Source: an uncultured Collinsella sp. (GTDB taxonomy: Bacteria > Actinomycetota > Coriobacteriia > Coriobacteriales > Coriobacteriaceae). From it: a stretch of DNA of 64,000 nt. Below, in pieces: positions 7,144 to 16,283 of the stretch (within the stretch, counting starts at the first letter, position 1; each line of letters begins with the position of its first letter). The notes under the pieces are model-generated. The model worked only from the letters and a program-made list of their open reading frames with translations. It had not been told where the DNA came from and did no database searches. The translations under genes and the position numbers were made by a program. The stretch covers positions 28,823 through 92,822 of the forward strand of contig UQTU01000009.1 in NCBI GenBank assembly GCA_900544135.1, written 5' to 3'.

Positions 7144-8925
7144 ATGCTGCTTACGCAAACGACAACGCCCGAGGACGTCAAGGCTCTTAATCGCGCCGAG
7201 CTCCCGCAGCTCTGCGGCGAGATTCGCCACGCCATCCTCGAAAGCTCCGCCGCCGTCGGCGGGCACGTTGCCCCCAACTTGGGCGTCGTTGAGCTTACGG
7301 TTGCGCTTCATCGCGTATTTAACTCCCCCATCGACAAGATTGTCTTTGACGTTTCGCACCAGACCTACGCCCACAAGGCGCTGACCGGGCGCGCGTACAC
7401 TTATATCGATCCGGAGCGTTATGGTGAGGCTTCTGGCTTTGCCAATCCCGACGAGTCCGAGCACGACCTGTTCGCCATGGGCCATACCTCCACGTCGGTG
7501 AGCCTGGGCTGCGGCCTGGCGCACGCTCGTGACCTGGCGGGCGATACGTACAACGTCATCACCATCATTGGCGACGGCTCGCTTTCGGGCGGCTTGGCGT
7601 TTGAGGGCCTCGACAATGCCGCCGAACTCGACAGCAACTTGATCATCATCGTCAACGATAACGACCAGTCCATCGCCGAAAACCACGGTGGCCTGTATCG
7701 CAATCTGGCCGAGCTGCGCGCCAGCAACGGCACCTGTGAGCGCAACGTTTTCCGCGCGATGGGGCTCGACTACCGCTATCTGGACACCGGCAACGATGTG
7801 TTGGCCCTGGTCGACACGCTGCAGGAGCTGCGCGATATCGATCATCCCATCGTGCTGCACGTCTCCACCGCAAAGGGCAAGGGCTTTGAGCCAGCCCAGA
7901 GCGACCCCGAGCGCTGGCATCATGTGGGTCCGTTTGACATGGCGACTGGGCGCAAGCTCTGCCCGGGCCATCCGAGCGAGCCTGCGCCGCGCACCTATGC
8001 CGACATTACGGGCGAGGCGCTCAGCGCCGCCATCGAGCGCGATCCGCAGGTTGTGGGCATCACGGCTGCCACGCCCTACATCATGGGCTTTACACCCGAG
8101 CTTCGCGCCGCGGCAGGCAAGCACTTTGTCGACGTGGGCATTGCCGAGGAACACGCCGTGACCTTTGCCACCGCGCTTGCGCGCTCGGGCGCCAAGCCAG
8201 TCTTTGGTGTGTACGGCACGTTTTTGCAGCGCGCCTACGACGAACTGTGGCACGACCTGTGCCTCAACGACGCCCCCGCAACCATCCTGGTATTTGGCGC
8301 GTCGATCTTTGGCACCACGTCCGAGACGCACCTCTCGTTCTTCGATATTTCCATGCTGGGCGGACTTCCCAACATGCACTACCTTGCACCTGCCTGCATG
8401 GAGGAATATCTGTCCATGCTGAGCTGGTCACTCGACCACCGCGAGCATCCCGTAGCGATCCGTGTGCCGGGCATTGGCCTGGTAAGCCGCCCCGACTTGG
8501 CGCCTGCCGAGGGCGACGATTACGGCGTCGCGCGCTACAACGTCGTGCGCCAGGGCCGCGACGTTGCCGTGCTCGCGCTTGGCGATTTCTTTGAGCTGGG
8601 CGAGCGCGTGGCAAACCGTCTGACTGCCGAGTACGGCATCGAGGCCACGCTCGTCAACCCGCGCTTTGCAACCGAGCTCGACCGCGAGTTCCTCGACAGC
8701 CTTGCCGCCGAGCATCGCGTTGTCGTCACCCTCGAGGACGGTATCTTGGACGGCGGCTGGGGCGAGCGCGTGGCATGTTATCTGGCATGCACGCCGTTGC
8801 GCACGCGCACCTTCGGCATCGCCAAGGGCTTCCCCGACCGCTACGACCCCAACGAGCTGCTCGCTCAGAACGGCATGACGGCCGAGAACATGGCCGCCGA
8901 AGCCGTGAGACTACTCAACGAGTAA
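7144..8925 (+). CDS. dxs: 1-deoxy-D-xylulose-5-phosphate synthase-like transketolase
   Basis: 593 residues. N-terminal thiamine diphosphate domain with HVAPNLGVVELTVALH, FDVSHQTYAHK and the GDGSLSGG cofactor motif near residue 143. The central Pyr domain has DVGIAEEHAVTFA (catalytic Glu near 336) and YGTFLQRAYDEL, as in DXS. A C-terminal transketolase domain closes it. DXS condenses pyruvate and glyceraldehyde-3-phosphate for the MEP isoprenoid route and thiamine. It is about 30 residues short and lacks the usual FGFKYLGPVDGH stretch, reading FRAMGLDYRYLDTGND instead, so a divergent DXS or a related transketolase with another acceptor is possible. Single gene with its own terminator. Confidence 0.75.
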   Translation: MLLTQTTTPEDVKALNRAELPQLCGEIRHAILESSAAVGGHVAPNLGVVELTVALHRVFNSPIDKIVFDVSHQTYAHKALTGRAYTYIDPERYGEASGFANPDESEHDLFAMGHTSTSVSLGCGLAHARDLAGDTYNVITIIGDGSLSGGLAFEGLDNAAELDSNLIIIVNDNDQSIAENHGGLYRNLAELRASNGTCERNVFRAMGLDYRYLDTGNDVLALVDTLQELRDIDHPIVLHVSTAKGKGFEPAQSDPERWHHVGPFDMATGRKLCPGHPSEPAPRTYADITGEALSAAIERDPQVVGITAATPYIMGFTPELRAAAGKHFVDVGIAEEHAVTFATALARSGAKPVFGVYGTFLQRAYDELWHDLCLNDAPATILVFGASIFGTTSETHLSFFDISMLGGLPNMHYLAPACMEEYLSMLSWSLDHREHPVAIRVPGIGLVSRPDLAPAEGDDYGVARYNVVRQGRDVAVLALGDFFELGERVANRLTAEYGIEATLVNPRFATELDREFLDSLAAEHRVVVTLEDGILDGGWGERVACYLACTPLRTRTFGIAKGFPDRYDPNELLAQNGMTAENMAAEAVRLLNE

Positions 8926-8926
8926 A

Positions 8927-8967
8927 AAAACCTCCGCAAGGGAAGCACCCCTGCGGAGGTTTTATTT
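8927..8967 (+). terminator. Intrinsic terminator of the dxs-like gene
   Basis: AAAACCTCCGCA (8927-8938) pairs with TGCGGAGGTTTT (8952-8963), followed by ATTTT. It starts inside the run of A after the stop codon. Confidence 0.88.
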
Positions 8968-8980
8968 TCGCGGCGCGATT

Positions 8981-9198
8981 ATCTCAATCTGTAACATCTA
9001 TGGCCCGAATTTCCGTCTACCTGTTACAGATTGAGATAAGACATCTTAGTTCCAGACCTTTGTCTCAATCTGTAACAGATAGGGACCTTTTGGCCGTCCA
9101 GATGTTACAGATTGAGACATTCGAATTCCCCTGAAGAGAAAATCTCAATCTGTAACAGTTACTCGGCAAAAATGGCTGCAGATGTTACAGATCGAGAC
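8981..9198. repeat. Array of six alternating 15-nt repeats with 40-nt period
   Basis: TCTCAATCTGTAACA (forward) alternates with its reverse complement TGTTACAGATTGAGA, starting at 8982, 9022, 9063, 9103, 9143 and 9183. Only the last copy has one change (ATCGAGA). The start-to-start distance is 40 or 41 every time, with spacers of 24-26 nt that differ in sequence. Adjacent copies can fold into three 15-bp hairpins with exactly 25-nt loops. No gene is seen between 8926 and 9381. Confidence 0.9.
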
Positions 9199-9227
9199 AT
9201 AACAGCAAGGCATGCCGCTGCATAGGC

Positions 9228-9267
9228 CAGAACCGCCACAAAGGTGCCTGTCCCTTTTTGGTAGGAA
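9228..9267. repeat. Degenerate CCTGTCCCTTTTTGG repeat
   Basis: It contains GCCTGTCCCTTTTTGGTAGG, the loop and right arm of the dispersed hairpin family seen intact at 19208, 21477, 26717 and 59153. The left arm is decayed. Confidence 0.5.
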
Positions 9268-9308
9268 GAATTACCCATAAGGTAAGTATGTTTCTGAGTT
9301 ATTTCGTG

Positions 9309-9338
9309 TTGACCCATTTGAGCGCGATAGGGTATAAC
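9309..9338 (+). promoter_or_regulatory. Promoter of the amino-acid ABC operon
   Basis: TTGACC (9309-9314), 18-bp spacer, TATAAC (9333-9338); the transcript would start about 38 nt before the lipoprotein ATG. Confidence 0.6.
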
Positions 9339-9381
9339 TCTACTCAACCGCTAGGGATTTTATTGAGAAAGGTGTTCTACC

Positions 9382-10374
9382 ATGAGCAAGAACCTCTTCC
9401 AGCAGGTCGTTCTCGACCGCCGCGGCTTCGTCGCCGCCACCTTCGCAACCGTCGCCGGCCTTGGTCTTGCCGGCTGCTCCGACACCAGTACCGAGGCCGA
9501 CAAGGGTTCCGCCGGTTCCTCCAAGAGCTCCGAGGATACCGAGGTTTCCACCACGCTCGACGCCAAGGCATTCGACAAGCTCGTCAACGACGGCCCCAAG
9601 GCCGATGACGACGCCATCGCCGCCAGCACCTGGGCTACGGCTGTCAAGGATGCCGGCGTCTTTACGATCGGTGGCGTCCAGACCTCCACGCTGTTCTCCC
9701 TCCTCAACGAGAAGGACGGTCAGACCCGCGGCTTCGACGCCGGTATCGCACAGCTCCTGTCCAACTACATTCTGGGCGAGAACAAGGTCGAGATCACCCA
9801 GGTGACCTCTGACACGCGTGAGTCCGTCCTGCAGAACGGCCAGGTCGACGCCGTCTTTGCCACCTACACCATCACTGACGAGCGCAAGAAGCTCGTCTCC
9901 TTTGCCGGCCCCTATTACTACACGCAACAAGCCATCCTGGTACTCGCCGATAACGACGACATCAAGAGCGTCGACGACCTGGCCGACAAGAACGTCGCCG
10001 TCCAGTCCGGCTCCAACGGCCCCGCCATCCTGGAGGAGCTCGCTCCCAAGGCCAGCCAGCAGGAGTTCAAGACCGACGAGGAGGCCCGCCAGGCACTCCA
10101 GCAGGGTCGCGTTGACGCCTACGTCATCGACAACAACATGCAGCAGAGCGCCCTGGTCCGCGAGCCCGGTAAGTACAAGATTGCCGGCAAGCCCTTCGGC
10201 AGCAAGGAGCCCTATGGCATCGGCCTGCCGCTCGATTCCGACGGCGTCGCCTTCGTCAACGACTTCCTTAAGAAGATTGAGGACGACGGCACCTGGACCG
10301 AGCTGTGGCAGATCTGCATCGGCGACCGCACGGGCGACACCAATGTTCCCGAGCTGCCCGAGATCGGCGCCTAG
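9382..10374 (+). CDS. Polar amino-acid ABC transporter, substrate-binding lipoprotein
   Basis: 330 residues. The signal peptide has a twin arginine (DRRGFVAATF, residues 12-21) and a lipobox LAGC with the lipidated Cys at 32, so a Tat-type lipoprotein export is plausible. A Ser/Glu/Asp-rich linker follows. The mature domain is a family-3 solute-binding protein (DAGIAQLLSNYILG, YTITDERKKLVSFAGPYYYTQQAILV, DDLADKNVAVQSGSNG), closest in pattern to glutamate/glutamine binders such as GluB. It is the first gene of a four-gene transporter operon and is separated from the permeases by a hairpin, which would favour excess binding protein. Confidence 0.9.
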   Translation: MSKNLFQQVVLDRRGFVAATFATVAGLGLAGCSDTSTEADKGSAGSSKSSEDTEVSTTLDAKAFDKLVNDGPKADDDAIAASTWATAVKDAGVFTIGGVQTSTLFSLLNEKDGQTRGFDAGIAQLLSNYILGENKVEITQVTSDTRESVLQNGQVDAVFATYTITDERKKLVSFAGPYYYTQQAILVLADNDDIKSVDDLADKNVAVQSGSNGPAILEELAPKASQQEFKTDEEARQALQQGRVDAYVIDNNMQQSALVREPGKYKIAGKPFGSKEPYGIGLPLDSDGVAFVNDFLKKIEDDGTWTELWQICIGDRTGDTNVPELPEIGA

Positions 10375-10462
10375 GCAACGCGCCTAGTAACGGCCGCAAC
10401 GAAACCATACGGAAACGCACGGTGCGCTTTATTGCGCTAAACTGTTTCTTCACTGAGTTGTC

Positions 10463-10492
10463 GGGGCTTCCGTACACACGGGAGCCCCTTTC
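10463..10492 (+). terminator. Intercistronic hairpin in the ABC operon
   Basis: An 11-bp stem (GGGGCTTCCGT with ACGGGAGCCCC, one T-G pair) with a 4-nt loop, then TTTCCTT. It lies between binding protein and first permease, so it is probably a partial terminator or 3'-stabiliser setting subunit ratios. Confidence 0.7.
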
Positions 10493-10512
10493 CTTATCGG
10501 CGGGAGGTCCGC

Positions 10513-11172
10513 ATGAGTCTCTCCGAGCTCTGGTCGCTCTATGGCCAGAACTACATTGACGCGCTGCTCGCAACCTGGGGCATGACGCTTGAGTCGTTTG
10601 CCATCGCCATGGTGCTGGCCGTCGCCGTCACCGTGATGCGCGTGTCGCCGCTCAAGCCGCTGCGCGTCTTTGGCGACCTGTATGTCCAGGTCTTCCGTAA
10701 CATCCCCGGCATTGCGTTGCTCATCATCGTCGTCTACGCATTGCCGCCGCTCAAGGTCGTCCTGCCCTACCGCACCTGCGTTATCGTCGCCACAGTGCTC
10801 TTGGGTTCTGCCTTTGGCTCCGAGAACTTTATGAGCGGCATCAACACCGTCGGCGTCGGCCAGGTGGAAGCCGCCCGCTCGCTGGGCATGAGCTTCAACC
10901 GCATCCTCGCCAAGATCGTGATTCCGCAGGCACTGCGCTCGAGCGTGCTGCCCATGACCAACCTCTTTATCGCCGTCATGCTCACCACCGCGCTCGGCAG
11001 TCAGGTGCCGCTTAAGCCCCAGGAGCTCACCGGCGTGGTGAGCTATATCAACACGCGCTCGCTCGGCGGCGTCGCCGCGTTCTTTATCTCGGCGCTCGGC
11101 TACCTGGGCACGGCCTTTGTGGTGAGCCACATTGGCAACTACATCGATAAGAAGGTGAGGATCCTCCGATGA
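10513..11172 (+). CDS. Polar amino-acid ABC transporter permease 1
   Basis: 219 residues, HisM/GluC type: several hydrophobic helices with the EAA loop GVGQVEAARSLGMSFNRILAKIVIPQALR near residues 114-142, which contacts the ATPase. It carries SD GGGAGG. Its stop overlaps the next permease start by 4 bp (ATGA). It should form a heterodimer with that permease. Confidence 0.92.
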   Translation: MSLSELWSLYGQNYIDALLATWGMTLESFAIAMVLAVAVTVMRVSPLKPLRVFGDLYVQVFRNIPGIALLIIVVYALPPLKVVLPYRTCVIVATVLLGSAFGSENFMSGINTVGVGQVEAARSLGMSFNRILAKIVIPQALRSSVLPMTNLFIAVMLTTALGSQVPLKPQELTGVVSYINTRSLGGVAAFFISALGYLGTAFVVSHIGNYIDKKVRILR

Positions 11173-12002
11173 GCAAGCACTCCACCTCCGCGCTCACCAT
11201 GCGCGATGCGCTCTACGAGGCTCCCGGCCCCAAGATGCGCGCCAAGATTCGCATCGGCACCGCCATCTCGCTGGTTGCCGTCGTCGCACTCGTTGCCCTC
11301 GTGTTGCAGCGCTTTTATGTGACCGGCCAGCTTTCGGTTCACTATTGGTATTTCTTTACGCACCTCACCACCTGGAAGTTTCTGCTTGCCGGCTTTGAGG
11401 GCACCGTTAAAGTCGCACTCACCGCCGGCGCCATCGCGCTGGTGCTCGGCCTTGCCCTTATCCTCGGTCGCACCAGCGACATTAAGCCGCTGCAGCTGGT
11501 CTGCCGCGTACTCACCGATTTCTTCCGCGGCGTGCCGAGCCTGCTGTTCATCTACTTCTTCTTTTTGGTGCTGCCCCAGTACAAGATCGCGCTGCCGTCG
11601 TTTTGGATGCTCACGCTTCCCGTCGCGCTCGCCGCAGCCGGCGTACTAGCCGAGATCTTCCGTGCCGGCGTCAACGCCGTGCCGCGCGGCCAGGTCGAGG
11701 CTGCCCAGGCACTCGGTCTCTCCAAAGCTAAAATCACCTTTAAAATCGTCCTGCCGCAGGCTATTCGGTTTATCATTCCGTCGTTGATTTCGCAGCTTGT
11801 GGTCGTCGTCAAAGACACCACCGTCGCCTACGTGGTGAGCTACCCCGACCTCATGCAAAATGCCCGCGTGCTCATTACCAACTACGATGCCCTCGTGTCG
11901 GTCTACCTGGTAATCGCGATCATCTATATCCTCATCAACGTCGCGATCAACAAGGCCGCTGTCTACGTTTCGCACAAGAACGGCGCGACCATCATCCGCT
12001 AA
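11169..12002 (+). CDS. Polar amino-acid ABC transporter permease 2
   Basis: 277 residues, GluD type. An N-terminal cytoplasmic stretch of about 30 residues precedes the helices. The EAA loop reads GQVEAAQALGLSKAKITFKIVLPQAIR. Overlapping translation with the preceding permease supports a paired membrane domain. Confidence 0.92.
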   Translation: MSKHSTSALTMRDALYEAPGPKMRAKIRIGTAISLVAVVALVALVLQRFYVTGQLSVHYWYFFTHLTTWKFLLAGFEGTVKVALTAGAIALVLGLALILGRTSDIKPLQLVCRVLTDFFRGVPSLLFIYFFFLVLPQYKIALPSFWMLTLPVALAAAGVLAEIFRAGVNAVPRGQVEAAQALGLSKAKITFKIVLPQAIRFIIPSLISQLVVVVKDTTVAYVVSYPDLMQNARVLITNYDALVSVYLVIAIIYILINVAINKAAVYVSHKNGATIIR

Positions 12003-12038
12003 CGCTTTACCATTTCGAGTCATAAGGAGCCGAGCACC

Positions 12039-12803
12039 ATGGCACAGAGTACCTCTTCCACCGGCAATCAGCCGCTGATCGAGCTCAAGCACGTCGATAA
12101 GCACTATGGCGACCTGCACGTCCTCAACGACATCAATCTCTCGGTCGACCGCGGCGAGGTCGTCGTTGTGATCGGTCCCTCGGGCTCGGGCAAGTCGACC
12201 ATGTGCCGAACCATCAACCGCCTGGAAACCATCGACTCGGGCGAGATCCTCATCGAGGGCGAGCCTCTGCCGCAGGAAGGCAAGGACCTTGCCCGCATGC
12301 GCGCCGAGCTGGGCATGGTGTTTCAGCAGTTCAACCTGTTCGCACATATGACCGTACTGCAAAACGTCATGCTGGGACCGGTCGATGTGCTGGGCGTCTC
12401 CAAGGACGAGGCCCGCGAGCGCGCCATGGACCTGCTGGGCCGCGTGGGTGTTGCCGAGCAGGCCGATAAGGTGCCTGCACAGCTCTCGGGCGGCCAGCAG
12501 CAGCGCGTCGCCATCGCCCGTTCTCTTGCCATGCAGCCCAAGGCCATGCTCTTCGATGAGCCCACGAGTGCCCTTGACCCCGAGATGATCAACGAGGTGC
12601 TCGAGGTCATGGTGCGCTTGGCGCAGCAGGGCATGACGATGATCGTCATTACGCACGAGATGAACTTCGCCCGCCGCGTGGCCGACCGCGTCGTGTTTAT
12701 GGCCGACGGCCAGATCGTGGAAACCGGCACGCCCGACGAGTTCTTCGACCACCCCAAGACCCAACGTGCCCAGGACTTCCTCAACTCCATCAAGGGCCAC
12801 TAA
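12039..12803 (+). CDS. Polar amino-acid ABC transporter ATP-binding protein
   Basis: 254 residues, GlnQ/GluA type. Walker [10 protein letters not shown] near 45-53, Q-loop VFQQFNLF, signature LSGGQQQR, Walker [13 protein letters not shown]-loop ITHEM. It drives the two permeases. Last gene of the operon, with a GC-rich hairpin behind it. Confidence 0.95.
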   Translation: MAQSTSSTGNQPLIELKHVDKHYGDLHVLNDINLSVDRGEVVVVIGPSGSGKSTMCRTINRLETIDSGEILIEGEPLPQEGKDLARMRAELGMVFQQFNLFAHMTVLQNVMLGPVDVLGVSKDEARERAMDLLGRVGVAEQADKVPAQLSGGQQQRVAIARSLAMQPKAMLFDEPTSALDPEMINEVLEVMVRLAQQGMTMIVITHEMNFARRVADRVVFMADGQIVETGTPDEFFDHPKTQRAQDFLNSIKGH

Positions 12804-12815
12804 CCCAATTGCCAC

Positions 12816-12848
12816 GCGGGGCAAATTCATCAACAGCGTTTGCCCCGC
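12816..12848 (+). terminator. Hairpin after the ABC operon
   Basis: GCGGGGCAAA (12816-12825) pairs with TTTGCCCCGC (12839-12848) over a 13-nt loop. It has no T-tract, so it may be a leaky terminator before the peptidase gene. Confidence 0.55.
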
Positions 12849-12891
12849 GCCGCCCCTGCGCCATGTCCACCCGGATTCGAAAGCCACGCCC

Positions 12892-13701
12892 ATGATTGGA
12901 ACCCGCACTTCATCGTCCTTTACCCCGCATGTCGACGTCGCCCCCGCCGACCGCCCGCTCATCCTCGTCGCGCCGCGCTGGGAAGAAGCAAAGCCGTTTT
13001 TAAGCGAGACGCTCTCCCCCAACGAGGAAATCGCCAGTGTCTTTGTCGATGCTATCCTTGCCGCCGGCGGCCTGCCGTTGCAGATGTCCATCACCGAGGA
13101 CATTGAGGTTATCCGTCATTACGTCGATATCGCCGACGGCATCGCCATTCCCGGCGGCCCGGACGTCAACCCCAAGCGCTGGGGCGACGAGCGTCCGTAC
13201 GACCCCACGCTGTGCTGCGAGATCCGCGACCGTTTTGAGTTTAAGCTGGTTAACGAGGTGCTTCGCGCCAAAAAGCCGCTCTTTACCACCTGCCGCGGCA
13301 CGCAGCTGCTCAACGTCGCCACCGGCGGCACCCTGTGCATGGACGTGCCGAGCCTAGGTGCGCGCGAGGGTCGCACGCAGTGGCGCCATACCCACGTGCT
13401 CAACGACCCTGTGCATCCTGTCGAGGTCGTGCCGGGCTCGCTGCTGGAGCGCGCGGTTGGCGGGCACAGGCTGATCCAGACCAACTCGGCACATCACTGC
13501 TGCGTCGACCGCCTGGGCAAGAGCACGCGCCTGGTCGCCAAGGCAACCGATGGCGTACCCGAGTGCATCGAAGTCGAGGGCCAGCCTTTCTGCCTGGGCG
13601 TGCAATGGCACCCTGAGTATACGTGGCAAACGCTCGAGACCGACTTTAACCTGTGGAAGTCGTTTGTCGAGGCAGCGGCAAAGGTTAAGCGAGCCCGCTA
13701 G
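12892..13701 (+). CDS. Gamma-glutamyl-gamma-aminobutyrate hydrolase-like (peptidase C26)
   Basis: 269 residues from ATG 12892 (MIGTRTSSS); no good SD is visible and upstream in-frame starts exist, so the start is uncertain. Class I glutamine-amidotransferase fold: IPGGPDVNP, nucleophile Cys in FTTCRGTQLLN, and His/Glu in GVQWHPEYTW. Members such as PuuD cleave gamma-glutamyl amides (gamma-glutamyl-GABA, gamma-glutamyl peptides). It follows a glutamate-type ABC transporter and may feed the same pathway (inference). Confidence 0.85.
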   Translation: MIGTRTSSSFTPHVDVAPADRPLILVAPRWEEAKPFLSETLSPNEEIASVFVDAILAAGGLPLQMSITEDIEVIRHYVDIADGIAIPGGPDVNPKRWGDERPYDPTLCCEIRDRFEFKLVNEVLRAKKPLFTTCRGTQLLNVATGGTLCMDVPSLGAREGRTQWRHTHVLNDPVHPVEVVPGSLLERAVGGHRLIQTNSAHHCCVDRLGKSTRLVAKATDGVPECIEVEGQPFCLGVQWHPEYTWQTLETDFNLWKSFVEAAAKVKRAR

Positions 13702-13722
13702 CTCGCGAACCACACAACAGAT

Positions 13723-13764
13723 AAGGGCGCCCCGCCGGCCGCATGGTACGGCGGGGCGCCCTTT
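13723..13764. terminator. Bidirectional terminator
   Basis: AAGGGCGCCCCGCCG pairs with CGGCGGGGCGCCCTT across an 11-nt loop, with T/A runs on both sides. It separates the convergent C26 and HPt genes. Confidence 0.88.
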
Positions 13765-13810
13765 TGTGACTACATCAGCAGACTTGGGACAACCCAAGGC
13801 TCGCAAGCTC

Positions 13811-14167
13811 TTATTCAGCCACCTCGCGCAGGGCCGACATCGTGGCTGCATATTGCTGCTGCAGCGCATGCATTCCCTCACGAGCGCCGTCAACAGTATC
13901 GGCACCGCGCAGCGCTTCGGTCACCACAACCGCCGGCTCGTACAGATTGTCGAATCCCAGGTTCTGGCTCACGCCCTTGAGCGTGTGAGCTGCCATGAAC
14001 GCTTCCTTGGCGTCTCCTGCCGCCATGGCGGCCTCCAGCTTGTCCATGCTCTCGTCATCCAAAAACTTGAGGGCAAAGCGGGCAAGCATTTCCTCACCCA
14101 TCAGCCGAGCGCACGCGTCATCATAATTAGCGCCGATCTTCTCATACGCCTCACGCATGGAAATCAT
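13811..14167 (-). CDS. HPt phosphotransfer-domain protein
   Basis: 118 residues, all helical. The HPt signature AAHTLKGVSQNLGF carries the phospho-accepting His61. It begins 24 bp after the GGDEF/REC/HD-GYP gene and probably passes phosphate to or from that protein's receiver domain. No kinase is nearby. Confidence 0.88.
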   Translation of the reverse strand: MISMREAYEKIGANYDDACARLMGEEMLARFALKFLDDESMDKLEAAMAAGDAKEAFMAAHTLKGVSQNLGFDNLYEPAVVVTEALRGADTVDGAREGMHALQQQYAATMSALREVAE

Positions 14168-14191
14168 GAATCAAAAACTCCTTTGGTCAAC

Positions 14192-16072
14192 CTAAATCGT
14201 GGGAAACGCGACGACGTCGGCAGGGCGCGCCAATGTTTCGGTAATACGATCTTGCACCTCGAGCAGGCAATCGAGCAGCAGCGGGTTAAAGGTGCCGCAC
14301 TTACCGTCCAGGATCATCTGGATCGCCTCCTCGTGCGGGATAGCGTCCTTGTATACGCGCACGCTCGTCAGTGCATCGTACACGTCAGCCACCGAAACCA
14401 CCTGCGCGGCGATGGGGATATCGTCGCCCTTAAGACCGTCGGGATAACCCCTGCCGTCCCAGCGCTCGTGGTGCCAACGCGCAATCTGGTACGCATATTC
14501 CAAAAGCGCATTGCCGGCGTGATGGCTGCCCAGCTCGAGCAGCATGTTGGCGCCAATCGTGGTATGCGTCTTCATAATCTCGAATTCCTCGGGCGTGAGG
14601 CGCCCGGGCTTGTTGAGGATCGCATCGTCAATCGACATCTTGCCGATATCGTGCAGCGCCGAAGCCAGGGCGATCGTGGAGCGTTCCTCATTGTCGAGGG
14701 AGATCGTGCCGCTACGCTGGACCAGATAGCCAAGCAGCAGCTCGGTCAGCTTTTCGATGTTCGTAACGTGCCTACCGCTCTCGCCGTTGCGAAGCTCCAT
14801 GACGCCGGCCATGATGTCAATGAGCATGCGACTGTTCTTGACGCGCTCGTTGTACTGTTGGGACAGCAGGTTCGTCAGGCGGCGCTGTTTGGCGTACAGG
14901 CGGATGGTGTTGCTTACGCGGCGGCGCACGACACGGGAGTCAAACGGGCGGTTGATATAGTCCGAGGCGCCCAGCTCGTACGCGCGCAGAACCGCATCAT
15001 CGGAATCTTCGCTCGAAATCATGATGACAGGCAGATTATCGATACCCGATCGGCGCGACAGATCGGCCAGCACCTCAAAGCCGCTTATGCCCGGCATCAC
15101 AATGTCCAACAGCACGAGCGACAACTCATCGCCATAGCGGTCGACCATGTCGAGCGCCGCACGACCGTTATCGGCCTCGAGGATGCAATGCTCGTCCTTG
15201 AGCATCTCGCTGAGAATGGCTCGGTTCATCTCGGAGTCATCGGCGATAAGCACCAAAGGCTTTTCGCTTTGGAAGGCCTCGATGGAATCGACATCGGTCA
15301 CGACCGTACCGGCTTTTGCCTTAGCGCGGCTCAGTAACTGAGCAGCGCGGCCAACGCCCTCATCGACCGTCTCGCCATGAATGCGAACGCCACCAACACA
15401 TGCCGTCAAGCTCACGTACTCATGGCCCGGAATAATCGTGGAATGAACGGCATCGGACACCTGATGCAGGCGACGGGTGAAGTCATCGGAGGGAATATTG
15501 GGCATGACAACCACAAACTTGTCGCAGCCATAGCGCACAAGCTCGTCAGTCGAACGAATTCCGCTGCGTATGGCTGTCGCCACAGCACCGAGCGCAAGGT
15601 CGCCGGCATGACGGCCACATGTATCGTTGAAGACCCTAAAATCATCAAGGTCGATCATCGCAACGCCGGCATTCATGCGGACGCTTCGGAGCTTTTCCTC
15701 GTAATATCGGCGATTGCGCACACTCGTCAGCACGTCGGTGTAGACAAGGTCCTCTTCTGCGGCCTCTTGCTCATCGATCGGACGCACCATCAGCAGGACA
15801 TGAGGCTCGCCCTCGACCTTCAGAGGGCGCAGGCGAGCGCGGTACTCAGTACCATCATTGAGCAGCTGCTCCGACACCTCATCGGAGTCTGCCAAGGCCT
15901 CAAGACTCGACTGACGCAGACAAGGGCAGCGATCGCCGGCGAGCAAGCAGTTAGGCTCCCTCTTAATCTGATCGGCCGACAGCAAACGCACCACGGGGTA
16001 GGTCTTCGCGACACGGGCGACCTCGGCGGCAGCCTCCTCGTCGGTTAGATTGACCTCGTGATTATTGAGCAT
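14192..16072 (-). CDS. Hybrid GGDEF / receiver / HD-GYP signalling protein
   Basis: 626 residues. An N-terminal unassigned domain (about 1-110) precedes a diguanylate-cyclase-like domain (DVLTSVRNRRYYEEKL), whose active-site loop reads GCDKF instead of GGDEF, so cyclase activity is doubtful. A receiver domain follows (IADDSEMNRAIL; phospho-Asp in LVLLDIVMPG near 322). An HD-GYP domain ends it (HDIGK near 473; HHERWDGRGYPDGL near 534), the c-di-GMP phosphodiesterase motif set, complete as far as can be seen. Expected net role: phosphorylation-controlled c-di-GMP breakdown or binding. It is cotranscribed with the HPt gene. Confidence 0.88.
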   Translation of the reverse strand: MLNNHEVNLTDEEAAAEVARVAKTYPVVRLLSADQIKREPNCLLAGDRCPCLRQSSLEALADSDEVSEQLLNDGTEYRARLRPLKVEGEPHVLLMVRPIDEQEAAEEDLVYTDVLTSVRNRRYYEEKLRSVRMNAGVAMIDLDDFRVFNDTCGRHAGDLALGAVATAIRSGIRSTDELVRYGCDKFVVVMPNIPSDDFTRRLHQVSDAVHSTIIPGHEYVSLTACVGGVRIHGETVDEGVGRAAQLLSRAKAKAGTVVTDVDSIEAFQSEKPLVLIADDSEMNRAILSEMLKDEHCILEADNGRAALDMVDRYGDELSLVLLDIVMPGISGFEVLADLSRRSGIDNLPVIMISSEDSDDAVLRAYELGASDYINRPFDSRVVRRRVSNTIRLYAKQRRLTNLLSQQYNERVKNSRMLIDIMAGVMELRNGESGRHVTNIEKLTELLLGYLVQRSGTISLDNEERSTIALASALHDIGKMSIDDAILNKPGRLTPEEFEIMKTHTTIGANMLLELGSHHAGNALLEYAYQIARWHHERWDGRGYPDGLKGDDIPIAAQVVSVADVYDALTSVRVYKDAIPHEEAIQMILDGKCGTFNPLLLDCLLEVQDRITETLARPADVVAFPTI

Positions 16073-16283
16073 ATGGGGCCCTTTCGATAGTTTCGCATGG
16101 TAGCGGTGGGTTCCAAATGCTACAAGGGTAACACCTTGTCGATGCAGGTAAGTACGTGAATGCTGTTACATTTTTATGAGTTGGCAGGCGGCGCGATTGA
16201 AGTCGCAGACGTGAGGTTTTGAGCACATTTGTTAACACGGCCGAAACGTTTGCGGGTGAAGCCTGCTTTGGCCATTGCGGGTG

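Noticed and set aside
8981..9198. CRISPR array
   Set aside because: Regular spacing invites the call, but repeats are only 15 nt, alternate in orientation, and no cas genes are near.
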